NCBI GenBank assembly: GCA_038211505.1 | Contig: JBBQVO010000068.1 | Span: 1 to 15,541, forward strand | Length of the DNA: 15,541 nucleotides | Origin: JBBQVO01 sp038211505 | GTDB lineage: Bacteria > Chloroflexota > Dehalococcoidia > DSTF01 > JACRBR01 | Reading direction: 5' to 3' | Shown here: piece after piece, positions 1 through 6,210 of the stretch | Layout of the letters: every line of letters starts with the position of its first letter | Numbering within the stretch: the stretch's first letter is position 1 | Translations under genes and position numbers: made by a program | The notes under the pieces: model-generated | Told to the model about the DNA's origin: nothing | The model's input: only the letters and a program-made list of their open reading frames with translations | The model's database searches: none

Positions 1-35
1 GACCGCGACATTGAGTCAGGTTCGCGGATTCGTCG

Positions 36-75
36 AAAACAGAAACACCGGAGCGTGGGGTGTCCCACGCTCCGG
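36..75 (-). terminator. Rho-independent terminator of the CHRD protein gene
   Basis: A perfect 12-bp stem (48-59 with 64-75) closes a 4-nt loop (GTGT). Read on the minus strand it is followed by a T-rich run (complement of 36-47, TGTTTCTGTTTT). It starts 25 bp past the stop codon of the minus-strand gene ending at 100. The plus-strand side has no T run, so it works in one direction only. Confidence 0.9.
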
Positions 76-99
76 CGATCTTCATCGCGTGCCGGGCCG

Positions 100-948
100 T
101 TAGGCGCGGTTGCGGGTGATGCCGTAGGCACCGACTGCGGCGCCGCCGATCGCGAGCGCGAGCCCGCCGAGCAGCACCAGCGTCAGCCATGAGCTGGAGC
201 CCGTAGCCGTCGTGCCGTCACCCGTGTTCGGGGCGGCGACGCCGGTCCGAGCGGTCGTCGGCGTCGAGCCCGCGACCTGCGTCGAGCCTGCGGCGGTCGT
301 CGGCGAACCGGCCGCGGCGGCCGAAACCGTCTGCTTGCCGCAGTCAGCGGGGACGGTCGCTTCCTGGGGAAGCGTCGGGTCGAGGTCGCTCTTCGCCGTG
401 CCGTCGTACTTGCCGCTCTTGTCCAGGTCGATGCCGTGCTGGACGACGACGGCGTCCTTGAGGCTATCGACCGTCACGCCGGCCGGCAGGGCGAACGTGC
501 GCGTGTAGTCGAGCTTGCCGCTCGCGTCGGCCGAAGGGAACCGGTCGACGGCCAGCACGCTCTTGTCGCTCACGTCACCCGAGGTGGTCAGCGAGACCAT
601 GACCGGGCCGTAGGACGGCGCGCCCTCGGTCGTGTTGATGATACCGTCGCCGTCCGTGTCCGCCGCGATCGTCGGGCACGTGTGCGTGCCGCCGATGTGG
701 AGGTGCTGCGCGTGCGGCTGACTCGGCGTCAGGCCGGTCGAGTGCAGCTCCACCGTCAGATTCGATCCATTGATCGTCGCCGTCCCCGAGCCGGTCGCGC
801 CGGAGCCGTTCAGCACGGCGAGCTGGACGGTGTAGCTCGTGCCCTGCTGCGCGTGCGCCCATCCCGCGACGCCGAGACCGAGGGCGATGGCCACAAGCGG
901 CAACGTCACCGTTGCGTACAGTCGTCTGAGTGTTTGTCCTCTGTTCAT
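100..948 (-). CDS. Exported CHRD-domain-like protein with C-terminal membrane anchor
   Basis: A 282-residue exported protein. The start at 948 was chosen because a perfect AGGAGG lies just upstream, and a signal peptide follows (hydrophobic residues 13-30, cleavage near AHA33-QQ). Residues 38-175 resemble a CHRD (chordin-type) domain: a beta-rich GSGTATING stretch, the His cluster PHAQHLHIGG (79-86), and a late VVVQHGID segment. Inserted at 97-104 is a calcium-loop-like DTDGDGII. C91 and C203 could form a disulfide. Residues 205-250 are a Thr/Ala/Gly/Ser linker, followed by APNTG (239-243), a membrane segment (about 254-276) and a basic RNRA tail. That is the layout of a sortase sorting signal, although APNTG is not the canonical LPxTG. 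Function of bacterial CHRD proteins is unclear; surface anchoring is inferred. Transcribed alone, ending at the terminator at 36-75. Confidence 0.85.
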   Translation of the reverse strand: MNRGQTLRRLYATVTLPLVAIALGLGVAGWAHAQQGTSYTVQLAVLNGSGATGSGTATINGSNLTVELHSTGLTPSQPHAQHLHIGGTHTCPTIAADTDGDGIINTTEGAPSYGPVMVSLTTSGDVSDKSVLAVDRFPSADASGKLDYTRTFALPAGVTVDSLKDAVVVQHGIDLDKSGKYDGTAKSDLDPTLPQEATVPADCGKQTVSAAAAGSPTTAAGSTQVAGSTPTTARTGVAAPNTGDGTTATGSSSWLTLVLLGGLALAIGGAAVGAYGITRNRA

Positions 949-1361
949 GTGTTCCTCCTGATACCTTCCGACTTCTGAAAAACCTGTATCGCTGCGTCGA
1001 ATGCCTCTCCGCCAAGCCTCATGCGTTGCGCTACGCTGCCCGGCGAAGACCAACCGCCGGCCGATACCTTCGCGTGCCGACCGTACGAGGTTCGGATCTC
1101 ACGCTTATTCATAAAACGTCACGCGCGGCCCGCCCGACCAGCGCAGGGGAGGTATGTGGCCGTCCTGAGACTAAAGCGAGATACAACGAGGGCGATTTGA
1201 CGATGGAATTGCCATGCCCGGGCGGATGTGGCGTTGAACGTGCCGCACAAACCGCGCGTCAAGTACCGGCGGCGCACTCGTTGCGGCGCCGCGTGCCGTC
1301 ACCTACTGTGGAGCGGGTGCGGTGGCGGAGGCCCGCGGCGCCGGTATTGTGAGGCGCCACG
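949..1361. other. Divergent intergenic region with no confident gene
   Basis: 413 bp lie between two divergent genes and must hold both promoters; no convincing -35/-10 pair was found. An AT-richer patch lies near 1105-1118 (CTTATTCATAAAACG). A purine-rich AGGGGAGG occurs at 1145-1152. A 49-codon frame (1203-1352, starting MELPCPGGCG) ends 9 bp before the beta-helix gene, and a second Cys/Arg-rich frame overlaps it. Neither has the composition of a convincing protein, so neither is called. Confidence 0.5.
954..959 (-). promoter_or_regulatory. Shine-Dalgarno site fixing the CHRD gene start
   Basis: The minus strand reads AGGAGG, 5 nt before the ATG at 948. This rules out the longer frame that begins at 1053, whose extra 35 residues are not signal-like. 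Confidence 0.8.
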
Positions 1362-2249
1362 ATGACATCGATTCCCTGGAACCGCATCAACACCGGGCTA
1401 CTGCTGCTCGTGCTGCTCGCGATCGTCGGGCTGTTCGCTTCTCGTGCTTACGGCGGCCCGCTCGATCCGCCCGGAGCGCCCGCGTCCACACCCGGCGGCA
1501 TCGATGGCCGGATCCCGATCGATCACCTGCCCTTCACGATCTCGCAGAGCGGCTCCTACTACCTGACGAAGAGCCTCACGGGTAACGGGACGAACGACGG
1601 CATCACCGTTGCCGCGTCGAACGTCACCGTCGACCTCAACGGATTCACGCTCGACGGCGCAACAGGCCATCAAGCAGGCGTGAGGGGAACAGGAGCCGTC
1701 GGCATCACCATCGGAAACGGCACGGTGACCAACTGGTCCGAGGGCATTGATCTCGGAAATAGCTCAGGAGGAGCCGTGCGGAATATTGAGGCTTCGGGGA
1801 ATACCAACTACGCGATCATTTCTCCGCAGCGCGGCATTGTGTCCGGTTGTACGGTGCACAACAACTATTCCGGTGTCTTCGTAAGGCCACGCACGCAAAT
1901 GACCGGATGCAGCGTTACGCTCAGCACGGGCTACGGCGTGGTAACAGATACGGAAGCGGCAATCGAACGGAACGTGATCGAAGACAACACTGGCGCGAAC
2001 GTGGCCCTAAGCGGCACGGGCATCACCGTTGCCGACAACGACCTGTTCATCTCAGGCGGCGTGGTGGACATCCTTGATCAGGGCGGCGACAACGTGGTCA
2101 TCCGGAACCGTGTCACGACCTGCTCGAGCATGACCATCCTCGCCGGCACGTACGCGCCGATCGTGCGGCTCTCGGGCACGGGTACGCAGGCGGTTGGCCT
2201 CGTAAACACGAACATCGCGCTCAATCCGTTCGGCGCCGGCCTTTGCTGA
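1362..2249 (+). CDS. Secreted right-handed parallel beta-helix protein
   Basis: A 295-residue exported protein. GAGG at 1351-1354 precedes the ATG by 7 nt. Residues 11-27 are hydrophobic, with probable signal cleavage near Ala-Tyr-Gly (29-31). A Pro-rich linker follows, then from about residue 55 the pattern ISQSGSYYLTKSL, DGITVAASNVTVDLNGFTLDG and a series of short repeats (GVRGTGAVGITIGNGTV, SGCTVHNNYSGVFV, VIEDNTGANVALSGTGITVADNDLF). These are spaced like PbH1 rungs of a pectate-lyase-type solenoid. Proteins with this opening are usually annotated only as right-handed beta-helix proteins, and no catalytic Asp/Arg/His set can be assigned. A structural or glycan-binding role outside the cell is as likely as an enzyme. 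It appears monocistronic. Confidence 0.85.
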   Translation: MTSIPWNRINTGLLLLVLLAIVGLFASRAYGGPLDPPGAPASTPGGIDGRIPIDHLPFTISQSGSYYLTKSLTGNGTNDGITVAASNVTVDLNGFTLDGATGHQAGVRGTGAVGITIGNGTVTNWSEGIDLGNSSGGAVRNIEASGNTNYAIISPQRGIVSGCTVHNNYSGVFVRPRTQMTGCSVTLSTGYGVVTDTEAAIERNVIEDNTGANVALSGTGITVADNDLFISGGVVDILDQGGDNVVIRNRVTTCSSMTILAGTYAPIVRLSGTGTQAVGLVNTNIALNPFGAGLC

Positions 2250-2300
2250 GCGAACTCGATGCGATCCGCGCGGTTCGTCCGGAATCCGGGTAAGCCCGCG

Positions 2301-2330
2301 TTCTCTCATCGCCCCGCCATTCGCTATACT
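2301..2330 (+). promoter_or_regulatory. Probable promoter of the tRNA-Thr gene
   Basis: TATACT at 2325-2330 matches the -10 consensus at 5 of 6 positions. The -35 region 18 bp upstream (TTCTCT, 2301-2306) is weak. The expected transcript start near 2337 coincides with the first leader hairpin. No other candidate lies between the beta-helix gene and the tRNA. Confidence 0.5.
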
Positions 2331-2336
2331 GCGCCA

Positions 2337-2382
2337 GCGCCCGACACGGGCGCTTCGCTTCGCACCACCGGTCGGACGGTGG
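2337..2382 (+). other. Two hairpins in the tRNA-Thr leader
   Basis: GCGCCCG (2337-2343) pairs perfectly with CGGGCGC (2347-2353) around a 3-nt loop. CCACCG (2365-2370) pairs perfectly with CGGTGG (2377-2382) around 6 nt, ending 5 nt before the mature tRNA. They are likely part of the precursor 5' leader. A role in processing or attenuation is possible but not shown. Confidence 0.45.
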
Positions 2383-2387
2383 CGCAG

Positions 2388-2462
2388 GCCGGCGTAGCTC
2401 AGTGGTAGAGCAGCTGTTTCGTAAACAGCAGGTCGCGGGTTCGAATCCCATCGCCGGCCCCA
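2388..2462 (+). tRNA. tRNA-Thr (anticodon CGU)
   Basis: A full cloverleaf can be drawn: acceptor GCCGGCG/CGCCGGC (2388-2394, 2452-2458), D arm GCTC/GAGC, anticodon stem GCTGT/ACAGC with loop TTCGTAA (anticodon CGT at 2420-2422), variable loop AGGTC, and T loop TTCGAAT. Encoded CCA is at 2460-2462. G1-C72, C2-G71 and G35/U36 agree with known threonine identity elements. It reads ACG codons. Oddities: the T stem GCGGG/CCCAT has one C-A mismatch and one G-T pair, and the discriminator base is C. The gene sits alone between protein genes with its own promoter and terminator. Confidence 0.95.
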
Positions 2463-2475
2463 GTCGTATGATGGA

Positions 2476-2505
2476 CGCGCGTCGCAGCTTGCGGCGCGCG
2501 TTTTT
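2476..2505 (+). terminator. Rho-independent terminator of the tRNA-Thr gene
   Basis: An 11-bp stem (about 2476-2486 with 2490-2500, one G-T pair) closes a 3-nt loop and is followed directly by TTTTT at 2501-2505. It starts 14 nt after the CCA end of the tRNA. Confidence 0.9.
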
Positions 2506-2539
2506 CGTTTCGGGGTAGGCGTAGTTCGGCGAGGGTCGC

Positions 2540-3436
2540 GTGGCGGGGCGAAGCTGGACGCTTGATGCTGGATGCTGGATCGCGATCGTCGCAGCGGCCG
2601 GCGTGTTTGCATCGTGCGGCTCATCATCGAGCGCGTCGCCGACGCCGAGCAGTCCAGCGCAAAGCGGTGCCAGTGCTGCGCATGGCAGTGCCATCGCTTC
2701 GCGTGGCAGTACGATCGCGCCGCCGACCACGAGCGCGACTCCAGCGACCACCGCCGCTGTCGCGTCCGTAACACCCGGGCCAATCGCCACCCCGGCGACG
2801 GTGCCGGCGGCCGCGCGCGTCGTCTCGCGCGGCGACACGTCGCGGCGCGCGGTCGCGCTGACGTTCGATGCGGGCAGCGATCCTGGCTTCACCGGCGAGA
2901 TCCTCGATGTGCTGCAGCGCGAGCACGTGCGCGCGACGTTCAGCGTCACGGGGCTTTGGGCGGAACGCAACCGCGATCTGCTGCTGGCGATCGCGGCGCA
3001 GGGGCACGTGATCATCAACCACTCGTATGACCACGCGTCATTCACCGGCTACTCATCGCAGAAGCCGGCGCTGACGGCGGAGGAGCGCGCGCTCGAACTC
3101 TCGCGCACCGAGACGACGATCTATCATCTGGCGCAGCGCAGCACACGGCCGTACTTCCGTCCGCCATACGGCGATCTCGACGCGGGCGTCGCGCGCGACG
3201 TCGCCGCCGATGGCTATTCAACGATCGTTATGTGGACCGTCGATACGCTCGGCTGGAATCATGCGTCGGCAGACGCGATCGTTGACCGGAGCCTGGCGGG
3301 CGCGGAACCGGGCGCGATCTACGTCATGCACGTCGGCGCCGAGTCGCAGGATGCCGCCGCGCTGCCGCGGATCATCGACGGGTTGCGGGCGCAAGGCTAC
3401 GCCTTCGCGACGATCGATGAGATCATCGCGCAGTGA
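2540..3436 (+). CDS. Lipoprotein polysaccharide deacetylase (NodB/CE4 family)
   Basis: A 298-residue predicted lipoprotein. GTG start with GAGGG at 2531-2535; no other in-frame start lies nearby. The signal peptide ends in lipobox FASC26, then a Ser/Ala/Thr/Pro linker runs to about residue 95. The NodB domain (about 103-296) shows motif 1 TFDAG (108-112), motif 2 HSYDH (161-165, two metal-type His), motif 3 RPPYGD (207-212), motif 4 VDTLGW (234-239) and motif 5 YVMH (261-264). The family removes N-acetyl groups from cell-wall or extracellular amino-sugar polymers using a metal. The usual second Asp of motif 1 (TFDDG) is Ala111 here, a variant that also occurs in other family members, so metal binding may differ. 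The start of the signal peptide is encoded by a low-complexity repeat (2550-2580). Substrate unknown; it acts outside the membrane. Confidence 0.9.
   Translation: MAGRSWTLDAGCWIAIVAAAGVFASCGSSSSASPTPSSPAQSGASAAHGSAIASRGSTIAPPTTSATPATTAAVASVTPGPIATPATVPAAARVVSRGDTSRRAVALTFDAGSDPGFTGEILDVLQREHVRATFSVTGLWAERNRDLLLAIAAQGHVIINHSYDHASFTGYSSQKPALTAEERALELSRTETTIYHLAQRSTRPYFRPPYGDLDAGVARDVAADGYSTIVMWTVDTLGWNHASADAIVDRSLAGAEPGAIYVMHVGAESQDAAALPRIIDGLRAQGYAFATIDEIIAQ
2550..2580 (+). repeat. Low-complexity GCTGGA-type repeat inside the deacetylase signal peptide
   Basis: Three tandem-like units of GCTGGA/GATGCTG occur here. The first 15 bases (2550-2564) match 10848-10862 at 14 of 15 positions, where the same kind of sequence is intergenic. 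It encodes residues around Trp6-Trp13 of the deacetylase. Confidence 0.6.
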
Positions 3437-3575
3437 TCGCGGTCAGTGCCCGGCGATCCGGCTGCCGTTCTGTGAATGTGTGAGAGATGGGATCGACTGC
3501 CTGTAGGGGCGCCTTGATGTGGCCGCGCGTCGCCGGCCGACGACGCGGCGGCGAGATTGACGAGCTGCCCCAACT

Positions 3576-3696
3576 GTCATTCTGAGCGAAGCGAAGAATC
3601 TCTCCGATGTCAAGGCGAATGTCGTCCCGAGTGAGCGTCGCGGCGAACGAACTGCTGCGGCTGTCCGAAGAGATTCTCCGCTTCGCTCAGAATGAC
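3576..3696. repeat. Composite inverted repeat, copy A (28-bp arms)
   Basis: The left arm (3576-3603) begins GTCATTCTGAGCGAAGCG. The right arm (3669-3696) is its reverse complement with one mismatch. The 65-bp centre is not obviously related to that of the second copy at 13786-13908. Each arm can also fold on itself (ATTCT pairing with AGAAT). This is the widespread GTCATTCTGAGCGAAG intergenic repeat type, laid out like a REP pair or a miniature inverted-repeat element. No transposase is present. Confidence 0.9.
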
Positions 3697-3776
3697 AAGG
3701 ACAAGCGCTGAGAATGAACGGTTTCGGAGTACGGGACTGCTCGCATTGCGGCGGGACTGCATTGTGGCGTCGCCGA

Positions 3777-3804
3777 AGAGATTCTTCGCTTCGCTCAGAA
3801 TGAC
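3777..3804 (-). repeat. Third copy of the 28-bp arm (reverse orientation)
   Basis: Exact reverse complement of the left arm of copy A, lying 80 bp beyond its right arm. A fragment GTCAGAATGAC follows at 3812-3822 and looks like a degraded further arm. Confidence 0.85.
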
Positions 3805-3997
3805 AGTAGCGGTCAGAATGACAACCGCATTGCGTCGTGGATCACGCGACGCCGACGCGCAAAGGCGGGTGCGTACACCCCGATCGGCGTCGACGCGGGT
3901 GCTTCGACTCACGCGAATAATACTCGTAAGAATATCGTCATTGGTGCTGCAATCTCGTTCGCCGCGCGTCGATACATAGAGGACGCGCGCGCGGAGT

Positions 3998-4002
3998 AGG
4001 AG
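3998..4002 (+). promoter_or_regulatory. Shine-Dalgarno site pointing to a start upstream of 4080
   Basis: AGGAG lies 8 nt before an in-frame CTG at 4011. No ATG, GTG or TTG occurs in this frame between the stop at 3927-3929 and the TTG at 4080, which itself has no ribosome site. Confidence 0.4.
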
Positions 4003-4079
4003 ATCGGGCACTGGCTGCCGAACTGCCACTCGAACGAGAGAAGATCGATGACCTCGCGCTGCGACGCGGGTTCGTCGCA

Positions 4080-5030
4080 TTGCGCTGGCTGATCACAGCG
4101 CTGTACGTCGGGCTCGTCATCTCCGGCGTGCTCGACATGAACACGATCGCCTTCGCGCTCAGCGCCAGTTCGCTGATCGCATACGACATCGCGTTCACGT
4201 GGCAGCGGTTGTACGCGACGCGGACGGATCCGCGATTCCTCACGTCGATCCGCTACTTCGACATTGTGGTGATCACGACGATTCTCGTCGCCGTGCACGA
4301 TGTCCGCAACCCCGTCTGGTCGGTGTACTTCGTCAGCATCACCGCCGTCGCTCATCTCGTCACGAAGCGCGAGATGACGATGTACGTCGCCTGGATCGGA
4401 TTCAACTACCTTATTGGCGCCGCGGCGGTGCAGGCGATGGGCTATCACACGCCGTGGGCGTACGTGATCGTCGTTTCGATCTGCATCCAGCTGATGGGCC
4501 TGAACGCCAGCCTGCTCGCCGGCGGCGAACAGCGCTTGCGCGACGTCATGCGGCAGGCGGCGATCACGGATTCGCTGACGGGGCTGCCGAACCGCCATCA
4601 CTTTCACGAACGCTACACGCTCGACCTCGAGACGGCGATCGCCGATGGCGTGCCGCTGGCGCTGATGCTGCTCGATGTCGACCACTTCAAGGACATCAAC
4701 GACCGCAAGGGCCATCCCGCCGGCGATGACAAATTGCGCGACGTGGCGCATGGGCTGCAATCCGCCATCCGCGCCGACGATCTTGTCGCGCGATACGGCG
4801 GCGACGAGTTCATCGTCGTGGCGCCGCACACGTCGCGCGACGATGCGCTGCATCTCGCCGAGCGGCTGCGCGTCGCGGCGCGCGAGAGCGAGGCGAGCGT
4901 GAGCATCGGCGTCGCTATCTTCCCGCAAGACGCGGCCACGCAGGACGAACTGATCGAGGCGGCAGATGCGGCGCTGTATCGCGCGAAGCAGGCCGGACGG
5001 AACTGCGTGCGCGACGGCGTCGCGGCATAA
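4080..5030 (+). CDS. Membrane-anchored diguanylate cyclase (GGDEF), first of a tandem pair
   Basis: Makes c-di-GMP from two GTP at the inner face of the membrane. From 4080 it is 316 residues: a polytopic N-terminal half of about six segments (to residue 145), then a GGDEF domain (about 160-316). It shows TDSLTGLPNR (163-172), the metal-site region LDVDHFKDIND (198-208), an intact GGDEF (240-244), and an inhibitory I-site RADD (231-234) five residues before it, so product inhibition is expected. The true N-terminus is probably further upstream: the codons before the TTG read EKIDDLALRRGFVALRW, which aligns with DIADPRFRRGVILFRW of the downstream paralog. A CTG start at 4011 with AGGAG would give 339 residues. 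The N-terminal half matches no sensor family I can name. Eleven bases separate it from its paralog, so the two are probably co-transcribed. Confidence 0.9.
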   Translation: MRWLITALYVGLVISGVLDMNTIAFALSASSLIAYDIAFTWQRLYATRTDPRFLTSIRYFDIVVITTILVAVHDVRNPVWSVYFVSITAVAHLVTKREMTMYVAWIGFNYLIGAAAVQAMGYHTPWAYVIVVSICIQLMGLNASLLAGGEQRLRDVMRQAAITDSLTGLPNRHHFHERYTLDLETAIADGVPLALMLLDVDHFKDINDRKGHPAGDDKLRDVAHGLQSAIRADDLVARYGGDEFIVVAPHTSRDDALHLAERLRVAARESEASVSIGVAIFPQDAATQDELIEAADAALYRAKQAGRNCVRDGVAA

Positions 5031-5041
5031 CGGAGCACACT

Positions 5042-6088
5042 GTGGCGATCGCAAGCCCACCGATCTCGCCCGCGCGAACGATTCGCGGCAACGTCGCCGT
5101 CGACATCGCCGATCCGCGCTTTCGCCGTGGCGTCATCCTCTTCCGCTGGGTGATCTGGGCCGCGTACATCATCCTCGTCGCGGCCGGCGTGCTCGATATC
5201 GAGACACCGGCGGCGATCGGCGGGGTGCTCTGGATCGCTACGGTCAACGCCTGGGCGACGTGGCACGAGTTCACGCAGGAGCGCGGCACGATCTTCCCGC
5301 TGCTCACGACCTATCTCGATATCTTCAACACGTCCGTCGTGCTGCTCTCGTTGCACGATGCGAAGAACCCCGTGTGGGCGGTGTACTGCGTGACACTCGT
5401 CTCGGTCGCGCACTTCCTGACGCGGCGGCAACTCATGGTGTATCTGGTCTGGATTAGCGTGAATTACGCCGGCGTCGCGTTCGGCACGGGTCTGTTCGGG
5501 CACGATGTCTCGTGGCCGTACGTGATCGCCGTGTTAATCGCGATCCAGGTGATCGGACTGAACGCCAGTTCGCTCGCAGGCAGCCAGGAGAAGATTCGTG
5601 GCGCCATCGCCAGCGTGGCCGATACGGACTCGCTGACCGGGCTGCCGAACCGCCGCTGCTTCCACACGGTCTTCACAGCGGACTTCGAGGCATGCCGCGC
5701 AACTGGTGAGCCGCTGGCGTTGATGCTGATCGACTTCGATCATTTCAAGCGCATCAACGACACGCAGGGTCATCCCGCCGGCGATGACAAACTGCGGGAG
5801 GTTGCGGGCGCGCTGCAGGGCGTCACCCGGCGCGACGATCTCGTCGCGCGCTACGGCGGAGACGAGTTCATCGTCGTGGCGCCGCGCACGACGCGAGAAG
5901 AAGCGTTGCAACTCGCCCATCGCCTGCGATTTGCCGCGGGCGCCGCGTCTGCCACCGTCAGCATCGGCGTCGCCGTCTTCCCCGAAGCGGCGGCGACGGA
6001 CACCGCCCTTATCGAGGCCGCGGACGCCGCCCTGTACCAGGCGAAAGAGGCCGGCCGCGACTGCGTCCGCGCCGCCATCGCGGCGTAA
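5042..6088 (+). CDS. Membrane-anchored diguanylate cyclase (GGDEF), second of a tandem pair
   Basis: A 348-residue paralog of the upstream cyclase. GTG start with GGAG at 5032-5035. A short cytoplasmic N-terminus (1-30) is followed by a multi-spanning region (about 33-180) and a GGDEF domain (about 192-348). It shows DTDSLTGLPNR (194-204), DFDHFKRIND (231-240), GGDEF (272-276) and the I-site RRDD (263-266). The two proteins are nearly identical around the active site but much more diverged in the membrane half, which keeps only short blocks such as HDAKNPVWAVY (105-115) and IQVIGLNASSLAG (168-180). This pattern fits duplication followed by a change in the sensed signal while keeping the output. 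Both are predicted active cyclases. The ligand is unknown. Confidence 0.93.
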   Translation: MAIASPPISPARTIRGNVAVDIADPRFRRGVILFRWVIWAAYIILVAAGVLDIETPAAIGGVLWIATVNAWATWHEFTQERGTIFPLLTTYLDIFNTSVVLLSLHDAKNPVWAVYCVTLVSVAHFLTRRQLMVYLVWISVNYAGVAFGTGLFGHDVSWPYVIAVLIAIQVIGLNASSLAGSQEKIRGAIASVADTDSLTGLPNRRCFHTVFTADFEACRATGEPLALMLIDFDHFKRINDTQGHPAGDDKLREVAGALQGVTRRDDLVARYGGDEFIVVAPRTTREEALQLAHRLRFAAGAASATVSIGVAVFPEAAATDTALIEAADAALYQAKEAGRDCVRAAIAA

Positions 6089-6090
6089 CA

Positions 6091-6125
6091 GCGGGCAAGG
6101 TACCGCCCGCGCCACCCCTACGGGC
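6091..6125. repeat. GC-rich palindrome and GTAGGGG-type repeat after the cyclase operon
   Basis: GCGGGC (6091-6096) pairs with GCCCGC (6105-6110) around AAGGTACC, starting 3 bp after the second cyclase stop. It could end transcription but lacks a T run. It is followed by CACCCCTACGGGCG, whose reverse complement begins CGCCCGTAGGGGTG and resembles the GTAGGGGCG motifs at 3503 and 13715. Confidence 0.4.
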
Positions 6126-6210
6126 GTCGACCCTCATGAATAGGCATTCGTGCCGCGCGCTTCGCACGAAGCTCGCGCATCACGCTTGTCGCGGCGACGC
6201 GCCCATCAAC

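Larger units (their letters stand above)
3437..4010. other. Intergenic repeat island before the diguanylate cyclase pair
   Basis: 574 bp with no gene. It contains a GTAGGGGCGCC motif at 3503-3513, the composite inverted repeat at 3576-3696, an extra reverse arm at 3777-3804 and a vestigial CAGAATGAC at 3814-3822. An AT-richer stretch at 3912-3935 (GCGAATAATACTCGTAAGAA) is the best candidate for the operon promoter, but no clear -35/-10 pair could be set. Apparent peptides here such as VILSEAKNL are translated repeat, not protein. Confidence 0.6.

Noticed and set aside
3576..3822. CRISPR-like array
   Set aside because: Arms alternate in orientation and spacers are unequal, with no cas genes; this is an inverted-repeat element.
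3610..4080. A 156-codon minus-strand frame containing ILSEAKNLFG twice
   Set aside because: The repeated peptide is a translation of the 28-bp repeat arms; the rest is Arg-rich noncoding-type sequence.
3909..5060. A 383-codon frame antisense to the first diguanylate cyclase
   Set aside because: A mirror frame of a GC-rich gene; Arg/His/Asp-rich with no motifs, while the plus strand has full GGDEF motifs.
6147..6170. Hairpin TTCGTGC/GCACGAA between the cyclase and reductase genes as a terminator
   Set aside because: The loop is 10 nt and no T run follows on either strand; too weak to call.
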